Origin: Syntrophomonas sp. UBA5288
Lineage (GTDB): Bacteria; Bacillota; Syntrophomonadia; Syntrophomonadales; Syntrophomonadaceae
Assembly: GCA_002408445.1 (NCBI GenBank)
Contig: DHSK01000084.1
Location: forward strand, 10,321-23,631
DNA length: 13,311 nt
Direction of reading: 5' to 3'
Both the position numbers and the translations under genes were made by a program. Below the pieces are notes generated by a model. The model ran no database searches. It was given only the letters and a program-made list of their open reading frames with translations, and was not told the origin of the DNA. Shown one piece after another: positions 1 through 6,130 of this stretch. Each line of letters begins with the position of its first letter. The stretch's first letter is position 1.

Positions 1-129
1 ATGACATTCGCAAAGTTACTGCTTAATCATAGGAAAAAGTTAATTATGCAAAACTCTCAAATAAAAAATCTGTGTTAATCATAATTAATCAGTGTCCTTC
101 AGTGTTGAATTTAGATTTGAGGTGATATT
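1..129. other. Upstream region of folD, no gene recognised
   Basis: This AT-rich stretch before folD contains no recognisable coding sequence. It holds a direct repeat TTAATCATA (23-31 and 75-83) and a 9-bp inverted repeat, TTAATTATG (40-48) with CATAATTAA (80-88). A folD ribosome binding site, GAGGTGAT, lies at 119-126. I see no convincing -35/-10 pair, so the operon promoter may be here in a weak form or lie upstream of the window. Confidence 0.5.
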
Positions 130-966
130 TTGGAGATTATTGGTGGAACTGCTATAGCTAATGAGATTAAAAGTAGTTTAAAAGAACGAAATCAGGCGGA
201 GGGGATGCAGCCCTGTCTGGCTATGGTCCTGGTGGGAGATGATCGTGACAGTCTGGTTTATGTGGGACTGAAACAGAAAGCCCTGGAAGTTTCCGGGGGC
301 AGGGGGGAGCTTATCCAGTTGCCTGCTGCCGTAAGCCTGGACGAACTTATAAAAGTTGTAGAAAAACTTAACGCGAATGCTGCCATAGATGGTATTCTGG
401 TTCAATTGCCCCTCCCCGGCGAACTCAATGACCATCAGGAAGAAGTTCTGGCTGCCATTGCGCCGGCCAAGGATGTGGATGGATTCTGCCCGGTCAACCG
501 CGGACTCCTGGTAGGTGAGCATCCCGGCTTTATAAGCTGTGCCGCTCTGGCCTGCATGGAGGCAGTAAAACGGGTGGCGGGGACGGCTCTTAATGATAAA
601 AAGGTACTTCTGATCGGGGATTCTTTTGATGTTATAAAACCTCTGGCGCTTATGTTTATGCATAATAAATGCCAGGTTACGGTAATACCCGATTTCGATC
701 CGGAAATATTAAAGTATTTTGACATTATCGTTATTGAAAAAGGGGCCGCCCAGGTCTTGAAGGGAGAATATCTTAAAGACGGCACAGTAGTTATAGATGC
801 CGGTTTTTACTGGGATATTGACCATATGTGCGGCAATGTGGATAAAGACTCCACCCAGGCGGTCAATGGCTATTTATTGCCGGTACCCGGCGGGATGGGA
901 CCGCTGCTTATTGCGAAATTAATGGAAAATGTAAATTTGGCCGCCAGGAGAGGTACCCATGAATGA
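130..966 (+). CDS. folD: Divergent FolD-type methylenetetrahydrofolate dehydrogenase/cyclohydrolase
   Basis: The FolD family is cytosolic and interconverts 5,10-methylene-, 5,10-methenyl- and 10-formyl-tetrahydrofolate using NADP. The 278-residue length is near the usual ~285. The catalytic part is intact: Tyr44 and Lys48 in the YxxxK motif, Gln92 in ILVQLPLP, and KDVDGF at 114-119. The C-terminal LPVPGGMGP is close to the usual TPVPGGVGP. The second half is unusual. The family's PCTPxG is replaced by ISCAALAC, and GRSxxVGxP is replaced by GDSFDVIKP, so NADP binding is doubtful. The start is TTG at 130, supported by GAGGTGAT at 119-126. The gene overlaps xseA by 8 bases, so the two are probably translationally coupled. 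Membership of the family is clear; full dehydrogenase activity is an open question, and a cyclohydrolase-only or altered-cofactor enzyme is possible. Confidence 0.88.
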   Translation: MEIIGGTAIANEIKSSLKERNQAEGMQPCLAMVLVGDDRDSLVYVGLKQKALEVSGGRGELIQLPAAVSLDELIKVVEKLNANAAIDGILVQLPLPGELNDHQEEVLAAIAPAKDVDGFCPVNRGLLVGEHPGFISCAALACMEAVKRVAGTALNDKKVLLIGDSFDVIKPLALMFMHNKCQVTVIPDFDPEILKYFDIIVIEKGAAQVLKGEYLKDGTVVIDAGFYWDIDHMCGNVDKDSTQAVNGYLLPVPGGMGPLLIAKLMENVNLAARRGTHE

Positions 967-2170
967 CATTCTATCTGTCAGCGAACTCAATAATTACATA
1001 ACCGGTCTGATCGATGCAGATAAGTTCCTGCGCAATTTCTGGCTGCAGGGGGAGATAACCGGTTTTAAATATTACCGTCAATCCGGGCATATGTATTTTA
1101 CGATCAAGGATGAAGAAACTGCTATAAGTTGTGTAATGTTCAAGAGCCGGGTACGAGGGCTGGATTTTATGCCTGAGGATGGCATGGAAGTTCTGCTGCG
1201 TGGTTATGTATCGGTTTTCGCGCGGCAGGGAAAATATCAGGTATATGTTGAGGAAATGCAGCCCTACGGTCTCGGAGGGCTGTTTCTGTACCTTAAACAA
1301 CTTAAAGAAAAACTGGATGCCAAGGGCTATTTCGAGGCCGCCCGCAAAAAACCGGTAGGGGGAGCCAGCCGGGTAGGAATTGTTACTTCCCAGGATGGAG
1401 CTGCGGTACGCGACATCCTGCGGGTAATTCATCAGCGCAACCGCGGGACCGAAGTGATTATCGTGCACAGCGCGGTGCAGGGGCCGGAGGCCCCGGCTGA
1501 AATAGCGGCCGGGGTACGCCTGTTAAATGAATACCAGGCCGTGGACGTCATAATCGTAGGACGCGGCGGAGGCTCGTTTGAAGACCTGATGGCTTTTAAC
1601 ACCGAAGTTGTGGTAAAGGCTATTTATGAATCAAATATACCGGTTATTTCGGCCGTAGGGCACGAGGTTGATTTCAGCCTGGCCGATCTGGCGGCTGATA
1701 TGCGTGCGGCGACTCCCACTCAGGCTGCCCAGCTGGCAGTATCCGATGTTCAAACCCTGGAAAACAAACTGGCCGGGTTAAACCGGCGGTTGGGACGAGC
1801 TGCGGACCGAATTTTAACTAATAAAAATCAGATTTTGGATCATCTGTTAATGAGCAGTGTCTGGCGCCAGCCCCAGAGCTTGCTGGAGAAACGGGAGCAG
1901 GTGCTCAATGATTTAGCCCGCCGGATGGACCGGTCCATGAACGATATTCTAAAAGACCGAACTACTCGCTTGGCGATGGCAGCAAGCGGATTGGACGCCC
2001 GCAGTCCTGCCAAGATTTTGGAACGCGGTTATGCCATCGTGAGACGGCAGGGAAAAATCATACGCGACCCGGATGAAATTGAAAGCGGGGATAAACTTAA
2101 CATTCAGCTGCTCAATAGCGCTATTGAAGTTCAGGTACTGGGGAAGGGGAAAGTATATGGACAACGTTAA
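959..2170 (+). CDS. xseA: Exodeoxyribonuclease VII large subunit
   Basis: This is the catalytic subunit of exonuclease VII, which degrades single-stranded DNA from both ends into oligonucleotides and works in a complex with several XseB subunits. The 403-residue product has the expected layout. An N-terminal OB-fold (about residues 1-100, beginning SVSELNNYI) is followed by the nuclease domain, with GRGGGSFEDL at 201-210 and then SAVGHEVDFSLADLAADMRAATPTQAA as successive conserved segments. A helical region forms the C-terminal third, ending with the family segment around ILERGYAIV. ATG at 959 fits the family N-terminus and follows the purine-rich GGAGAGG. The gene overlaps folD by 8 bases and xseB by 14 bases, which points to one polycistronic message. 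Nothing looks broken. Confidence 0.97.
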   Translation: MNDILSVSELNNYITGLIDADKFLRNFWLQGEITGFKYYRQSGHMYFTIKDEETAISCVMFKSRVRGLDFMPEDGMEVLLRGYVSVFARQGKYQVYVEEMQPYGLGGLFLYLKQLKEKLDAKGYFEAARKKPVGGASRVGIVTSQDGAAVRDILRVIHQRNRGTEVIIVHSAVQGPEAPAEIAAGVRLLNEYQAVDVIIVGRGGGSFEDLMAFNTEVVVKAIYESNIPVISAVGHEVDFSLADLAADMRAATPTQAAQLAVSDVQTLENKLAGLNRRLGRAADRILTNKNQILDHLLMSSVWRQPQSLLEKREQVLNDLARRMDRSMNDILKDRTTRLAMAASGLDARSPAKILERGYAIVRRQGKIIRDPDEIESGDKLNIQLLNSAIEVQVLGKGKVYGQR

Positions 2171-2378
2171 TTTCGAGGATGCACTGAAAAGGCTGGAAAC
2201 CATAGTGGAACAGCTCGAAAGCGGACAACTCTCACTGGAAGAATCGCTTGATATCTTTGAGGAGGGAGTCAAACTGGCGGTTTCCTGCCAGCAGGAATTA
2301 AGAAGAGCGGACGGCCGGGTAAAACGTCTGGTCAAACGAATCAACGGAGACTTCGAATTGCAGGATTTTGAAGAATAA
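2157..2378 (+). CDS. xseB: Exodeoxyribonuclease VII small subunit
   Basis: XseB is the small helical partner of XseA and is needed for an active exonuclease VII holoenzyme. The product is 73 residues, normal for the family. It shows the typical pattern FEDALKRLETIVEQLESG (6-23) followed by LSLEESLDIFEEGVKL, forming two antiparallel helices. I place the start at ATG 2157 because homology begins at MDNVNFEDAL and AGGGGA lies just upstream. A longer in-frame start at 2073 would lie deep inside xseA and add unrelated residues. The stop codon overlaps the ispA ribosome binding site AAGGAG (2377-2382), so xseB and ispA are probably coupled. Confidence 0.96.
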   Translation: MDNVNFEDALKRLETIVEQLESGQLSLEESLDIFEEGVKLAVSCQQELRRADGRVKRLVKRINGDFELQDFEE

Positions 2379-2389
2379 GGAGATATAAG

Positions 2390-3301
2390 ATGGCTGCTGC
2401 TTTTGATGTTCAAGCTTTTGTAAAAGACTTGCGTACCAGAAAAGACTACGTCGATGCCTGCCTGAGAAAATATATGCCGGCTGAGATCGCCTATCCGCCG
2501 GTCATACACCAGGCCATGCATTATGCTTTGTTCAACGGGGGAAAAAGATTGCGTCCCATGCTGGTATTGGAAGGAGCCCAAATTGCAGGCGGAAGTACGG
2601 CCAGTGTGGAGCGGACTGCCTGTGCGCTGGAATTCATCCATACCTATTCACTGGTACATGATGATCTGCCGGCCATGGATGACGATGATTACCGCCGGGG
2701 TCAGCTTACCTGCCACAAAGTATTTGGCGAGGCCAATGCCATTCTGACCGGAGACGCTCTCCTGACTGCAGCTTTTGGGCTAATAGCTGATAATGCCGGG
2801 GTAGATGATATCGAAGCCCGCAATGTGGCTCTGGTCATAAAACTGGTTGCCAAGGCAGCCGGAAGTCAGGGCATGATAGGAGGTCAGGTTCTGGACCTGG
2901 AAGCCGAGCATAAGAGTATAGATTTTGAGCAATTGAAAGTTTTGCAGCGTTTAAAAACAGCGGAACTTTTTCGCGCCGCCCTGCTGGCCGGGGCCATGCT
3001 GCATAATTTGCCCGGGCCGGGAGTAGCGGCATTAGAGCAGTACGCGGAAAAGTTTGGGCTGGTTTTTCAGATAACTGATGATATCCTGGATGTAGAAGGA
3101 GATTTCACCGTTCTGGGTAAACCGGTGGGCAGTGACGTCAGAAATGACAAGAACACCTATCCCAGTTTGTTCGGCCTGGATACCGCCAAAAAAATGGCTC
3201 AGGAAAATGCCGGCGCCTGCATCGAAGCTCTGAACGTATTTGGACCCGAGGCCGATTTCTTAAGGGGGTTGGCGTTTTATGTGGTTAGCAGAAAAAGTTA
3301 A
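2390..3301 (+). CDS. ispA: Farnesyl diphosphate synthase (polyprenyl synthetase family)
   Basis: IspA condenses isopentenyl diphosphate with dimethylallyl and then geranyl diphosphate to give farnesyl diphosphate, the precursor of undecaprenyl and other isoprenoids. The 303-residue protein carries GGKRLRP near residue 50, the first Asp-rich motif DDLPAMDDDD at 91-100, and the second, DDILD, at 230-234. The residues before the first motif (HTYSLVH) closely match bacterial FPP synthases, which supports a C15 product. The C-terminus, ending VVSRKS, looks complete, so the insertion downstream has not cut the gene. Ribosome binding site AAGGAG is at 2377-2382, 7 bases before ATG. In many Firmicutes the next items are OLE RNA and dxs; here about 5 kb of other genes intervene. 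Confidence 0.96.
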   Translation: MAAAFDVQAFVKDLRTRKDYVDACLRKYMPAEIAYPPVIHQAMHYALFNGGKRLRPMLVLEGAQIAGGSTASVERTACALEFIHTYSLVHDDLPAMDDDDYRRGQLTCHKVFGEANAILTGDALLTAAFGLIADNAGVDDIEARNVALVIKLVAKAAGSQGMIGGQVLDLEAEHKSIDFEQLKVLQRLKTAELFRAALLAGAMLHNLPGPGVAALEQYAEKFGLVFQITDDILDVEGDFTVLGKPVGSDVRNDKNTYPSLFGLDTAKKMAQENAGACIEALNVFGPEADFLRGLAFYVVSRKS

Positions 3302-3308
3302 ATTAGCG

Positions 3309-3364
3309 AATCTCACAGAGATTTGTGTAACATTTTGAGTGGTGAACACTCAAAATGTTACACA
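3309..3364. terminator. Tandem hairpins between convergent genes, probable bidirectional terminator
   Basis: Two adjacent hairpins lie between the ends of ispA (+) and the SPW gene (-). The first pairs AATCTC (3309-3314) with GAGATT (3318-3323). The second is a perfect 18-bp stem, TGTGTAACATTTTGAGTG (3324-3341) with its complement at 3347-3364, around a 5-base loop. The convergent position suits a terminator working in both directions. Neither side has a clear run of T after the stem, so it is not a textbook intrinsic terminator. A remnant of a mobile element end is the main alternative. Confidence 0.6.
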
Positions 3365-3397
3365 TTAAGGCTGATTGTTTGTTTCTGAGTTATCTTG

Positions 3398-3979
3398 TTA
3401 ACAGCGGTTTTTAGCAGCAACTTTTTCTTTATTCTGCTTCCAACCCAGGTACAGCAACTTAGGCATATGCAGAATTATTTCAAAAGGCACCATACCAACC
3501 AGATTCCAAATCTCGTTAGGCCTTACGTGCATGACTTGGGGCATTGAGCCGAAGGCCTTACCTTTCATTACGATAATTCCATCTTTATAATTCATCTTGG
3601 ACATTTCGACCAATACGCTGCCTTCTTTTGTATATATATAAGTCTTTCGGCCCTCGATTATTTGGGTTGCAATAGCAGAAAACAGTGCTAGCAGGATACC
3701 CACGATTATTTCATTCCAGCGAATTGCAGCTGATATTGGTCCGAAGATAACTATACCTGAGACACATAACCACAATCCGAGAATAATATTGACGAAGTGG
3801 GGCCAGTTTTTAGAGTGGTCAACCTTGCTGTAAATGAAAATAAGGTCAAGAATGATAATGACCAGCCCGACAACGGTATCGTGCCATTGGGGTAGTATCT
3901 CCCTATAATCCAGCAGCCATGGAGTTATCATTAACCAAATACCTAATAATACTGTAATCCATGCAAAAAGTTTTTTCAT
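3398..3979 (-). CDS. SPW-repeat-type membrane protein with C-terminal soluble domain
   Basis: The 193-residue product has four predicted membrane segments at about residues 4-24, 35-52, 61-81 and 89-107. The first carries WLMITPWLL and the third WLCVSGIVIFGPI, which resemble the two SPW repeats (a Trp-rich membrane repeat of unknown function). About 85 soluble residues follow, with a charged patch and the segment VRPNEIWNLVGMVPFEI, then a basic C-terminus. The function is unknown. The gene lies 83 bases downstream of the FAD oxidoreductase gene on the same strand, so it is probably co-transcribed from the sigma-54 promoter at 5907-5921. An SPW protein might hold the oxidoreductase or its substrate at the membrane; that is inference. 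Start ATG at 3979, with AAGGTG at 3988-3993 eight bases upstream. Confidence 0.8.
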   Translation of the reverse strand: MKKLFAWITVLLGIWLMITPWLLDYREILPQWHDTVVGLVIIILDLIFIYSKVDHSKNWPHFVNIILGLWLCVSGIVIFGPISAAIRWNEIIVGILLALFSAIATQIIEGRKTYIYTKEGSVLVEMSKMNYKDGIIVMKGKAFGSMPQVMHVRPNEIWNLVGMVPFEIILHMPKLLYLGWKQNKEKVAAKNRC

Positions 3980-4017
3980 AAAATATACACCTTGCCCCTT
4001 TATGGAATTTCATTTTT

Positions 4018-4048
4018 GTGGAGGCCCAAGCTTTTGATGGGCCCCCAC
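4018..4048 (-). other. Intercistronic stem-loop
   Basis: Between the oxidoreductase gene and the SPW gene, a 10-bp stem forms on the minus-strand transcript from 4039-4048 and 4018-4027, with one G-U pair and an 11-base loop. It is GC-rich but is followed by AAAAATG rather than a T run on that strand. It is therefore more likely an mRNA stabilising or processing element, or a weak attenuator, than a full terminator. Confidence 0.5.
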
Positions 4049-4062
4049 CTGACCTATTATAG

Positions 4063-5643
4063 TTAACCAACTACATCATCAAAATCAATTCCCAGATCTT
4101 CCATAACAACCTGAACTGCTGCACGCCCGCCTCCGATAACACCGGGGCCAGGGTAGGTACTGGGACCGCAAAGATACATCTTATCTACTGGCATACGATA
4201 ATCTTGCACTTCCGGGAAGGGACGATTGCCATATTGTTGTATCAACTGGGAGCCGATGTGATTAAAGTTACCCTGAATCCAGGCGGGATTCCGACGTTCC
4301 TTGTCGAGAGGCGAACTTACCCATCTGCCTATAATATTTTCAGGTCCCATGTTAGTGGTGCGTTTACGATAATTATTTAAGATTTCGTCTGCTACCTGCT
4401 CTTTGATTTCATCCCATCTTTGGCCTCCACCTGCCAGATTGTAAGGCTCATAATGATAGAGATATAAAGTATGCTTTCCAGCCGGTGCACGGGTGGGATC
4501 CCACCGGGTCAAGGTCATGCATAAGGGAGATTTTGTCCAGGGCTGGCCGTAGGAATAAGCATCAAATTCTTTGTTAAAATCCAACAGAGTATCAGGAGCA
4601 AACTCAACCAGGAAGCTTTCATCGACATCTTTGCCAGCTTTATATGAAGGAGCTTCATTGAGCGCATAGCCTTGAAGCATGGCCTGATACTCCTGAAAGC
4701 GCAAATTCTTCACCCGGGTGGAATAATGTTCGGTGACGTTTTCAGCCCCAAGCATACGTTCATCTAACTGTTTGATACTTAGGTTAGTGACAACCGCCTT
4801 GGTTGCCAGAATCTCTTCACCGCTTTCCAGAATAACCCCTTTACATTCTCCCGCCTCGATTTTAAATTTCTTAACCCAGCTGGAAGTGCGAATTTCTCCG
4901 CCATGGTCTATAATACATCTTCCCAAAGACTGAGACAGCTCTCCGGACCCTCCAACCGCAAGTGGCCAGCCATATTTATGGCAGACAGGTATAAACAGGA
5001 ATAAGTTAAGCGCGCTGCCATCCACCCGCGGATCCATCATATTTTCTGATACAAATCGATTACAGGCGACTAACGTATGATCGTCCTCAAACCATTCTTT
5101 AGCGATGTCATCACCGCTGATTAGCATGGCATGAAGCAGATCGCGGCCCTCCCGGGTACCCTCCAGGGCGGCTGAGAAAGCTCCGAATCTCGGAGTTGGT
5201 GAATACAGACCAGCTGTGAGCATGTCTAATTGTTTCGAGGCTAAATCGTAGAATTTGCGATAAGCATCGGCATCCTTTTCAGAGAATTGGGCTATGGATT
5301 GGCAGGTCTTATCAACATCGCGGTGGAATATTATGGACCGGTCATCGGGGAAAACAACTGCAACCTGTTTCTCCGGAGTGATATACTCAAGACCATATTT
5401 TGATTTTAGTTCTAATTCATCATTTTTGATTACCGGATTAGGTTGAATAAACCCATGACATACTGAAGCCATATCTGTTACAAAGCCAGGCGCGGCCAAG
5501 CCTTCTTTGCTCATTACTCCTCCGCCAATTATATCCTGACCTTCGACTACAAGAACCTTAACTCCGGCCTTGGCCAGATAGGCTGCCACAATAAGTCCGT
5601 TATGGCCTGCACCGGCAACAATTACTTCATATTTTTGTGCCAT
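4063..5643 (-). CDS. FAD-dependent oxidoreductase, phytoene dehydrogenase-like (COG1233 type)
   Basis: The 526-residue product belongs to the large flavin oxidoreductase family that includes phytoene desaturases, retinol saturases and PYROXD2-like proteins. The N-terminus has the FAD dinucleotide fold GAGHNG at 11-16, then an acidic residue at the end of the second strand (VVEGQ) and IGGG. The C-terminus has the second FAD-contact segment YLCGPSTYPGPGVIGGGRAA. No signal peptide or membrane helix is visible. The true substrate cannot be read from sequence: no phytoene synthase or other carotenoid gene is nearby, so 'phytoene' is a family label only. Start ATG at 5643, with GGAGG (5652-5656) eight bases upstream. 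It is divergent from the sigma-54 activator and is preceded by a sigma-54 promoter and a ~250-base leader. It is probably an inducible enzyme acting on a lipophilic compound. Confidence 0.85.
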   Translation of the reverse strand: MAQKYEVIVAGAGHNGLIVAAYLAKAGVKVLVVEGQDIIGGGVMSKEGLAAPGFVTDMASVCHGFIQPNPVIKNDELELKSKYGLEYITPEKQVAVVFPDDRSIIFHRDVDKTCQSIAQFSEKDADAYRKFYDLASKQLDMLTAGLYSPTPRFGAFSAALEGTREGRDLLHAMLISGDDIAKEWFEDDHTLVACNRFVSENMMDPRVDGSALNLFLFIPVCHKYGWPLAVGGSGELSQSLGRCIIDHGGEIRTSSWVKKFKIEAGECKGVILESGEEILATKAVVTNLSIKQLDERMLGAENVTEHYSTRVKNLRFQEYQAMLQGYALNEAPSYKAGKDVDESFLVEFAPDTLLDFNKEFDAYSYGQPWTKSPLCMTLTRWDPTRAPAGKHTLYLYHYEPYNLAGGGQRWDEIKEQVADEILNNYRKRTTNMGPENIIGRWVSSPLDKERRNPAWIQGNFNHIGSQLIQQYGNRPFPEVQDYRMPVDKMYLCGPSTYPGPGVIGGGRAAVQVVMEDLGIDFDDVVG

Positions 5644-5781
5644 TATTTTTTCCTCCTTTTAATATAACCTTTTTCTGTTTCCTGGCGTGATAGATGCTTT
5701 CATGGATTTTTCCGTATCGAAATAGTAAATCGTCAGTGAGGAAGATATTTGTTTCCAAGTTGATTTACCGTACTATCCGTC

Positions 5782-5795
5782 TTGTTAATTAACAA
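5782..5795. promoter_or_regulatory. 14-bp perfect palindrome in the oxidoreductase leader
   Basis: TTGTTAATTAACAA is a perfect palindrome in the untranslated leader between the sigma-54 promoter and the oxidoreductase gene. It could be an operator for a dimeric repressor or simply an AT-rich chance palindrome. No second copy is visible in the window. Confidence 0.3.
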
Positions 5796-5808
5796 AGCAG
5801 AATTTTAC

Positions 5809-5835
5809 TAAAAGTTCATGTATACCTCCTTTCGC
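5809..5835 (-). other. Strong ribosome binding site with three-codon minimal ORF in leader
   Basis: On the minus strand, AAAGGAGG is followed by TATAC and then ATG AAC TTT TAG TAA. The ribosome binding site is as good as that of the real gene downstream, yet the reading frame stops after three codons, with a second stop right behind it. It lies about 170 bases before the oxidoreductase start, inside the presumed leader RNA. It may be a minimal leader ORF that affects translation or message stability, or the remains of a lost gene. Confidence 0.35.
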
Positions 5836-5906
5836 TAAGGTAGTCATGATTTTCTGAACTGGGATTTGTGCTCTGTGGGCTTTATCTTCCTCAATAACCT
5901 ATAGGA

Positions 5907-5921
5907 GCAAAAAGTGTGCCA
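5907..5921 (-). promoter_or_regulatory. Sigma-54 (-24/-12) promoter for the oxidoreductase gene
   Basis: Read on the minus strand the sequence is TGGCAC ACTTT TTGC followed by T, an exact match to the sigma-54 consensus TGGCAC-N5-TTGCW. Transcription would start near 5895, leaving a leader of about 250 bases before the ATG at 5643. The neighbouring divergent gene encodes a sigma-54-dependent activator, which makes the assignment strong. The SPW gene downstream is probably in the same transcript. Confidence 0.88.
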
Positions 5922-6023
5922 TGTGCTTAATCGTGAATATAACGGGATTGTTGATACGATTTACCAGAAAGGGATTTATGAAATGTGCACAAAATAACAG
6001 AATGGTACATAAATCTTAAAAAA

Positions 6024-6051
6024 CGATACAAAATAGCATAGCTTTGTATCG
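6024..6051. promoter_or_regulatory. Inverted repeat, probable activator binding site (UAS)
   Basis: CGATACAAA (6024-6032) and TTTGTATCG (6043-6051) form a perfect 9-bp inverted repeat with a 10-base spacer. It lies about 100-130 bases upstream of the -24 element of the oxidoreductase promoter, where upstream activating sequences for sigma-54 activators usually lie. It is also about 80 bases before the activator's own start codon, so the activator may control its own gene. Related half-sites GTATCG (5714-5719) and GATACG (5953-5958) lie nearby. The match to this activator is inference. Confidence 0.6.
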
Positions 6052-6130
6052 CTTTACGTTACTGTATTTTATACTTTAAGCATGATAGTGGGAGTTGTTA
6101 CGTTGGTACATCATGGAGGTGTAATCAATT

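Noticed and set aside
1..78. 25-codon frame from ATG 1 to TAA 78
   Set aside because: The ATG coincides with the window edge so no ribosome site can be assessed, and the product resembles no known family. It is treated as non-coding.
2073..2156. Longer start for xseB
   Set aside because: It lies inside xseA in another frame and adds residues not found in XseB; ATG 2157 fits the family start.
3200..3301. Truncation of ispA by the downstream insertion
   Set aside because: The C-terminal segment ending RKS and the 303-residue length match complete family members.
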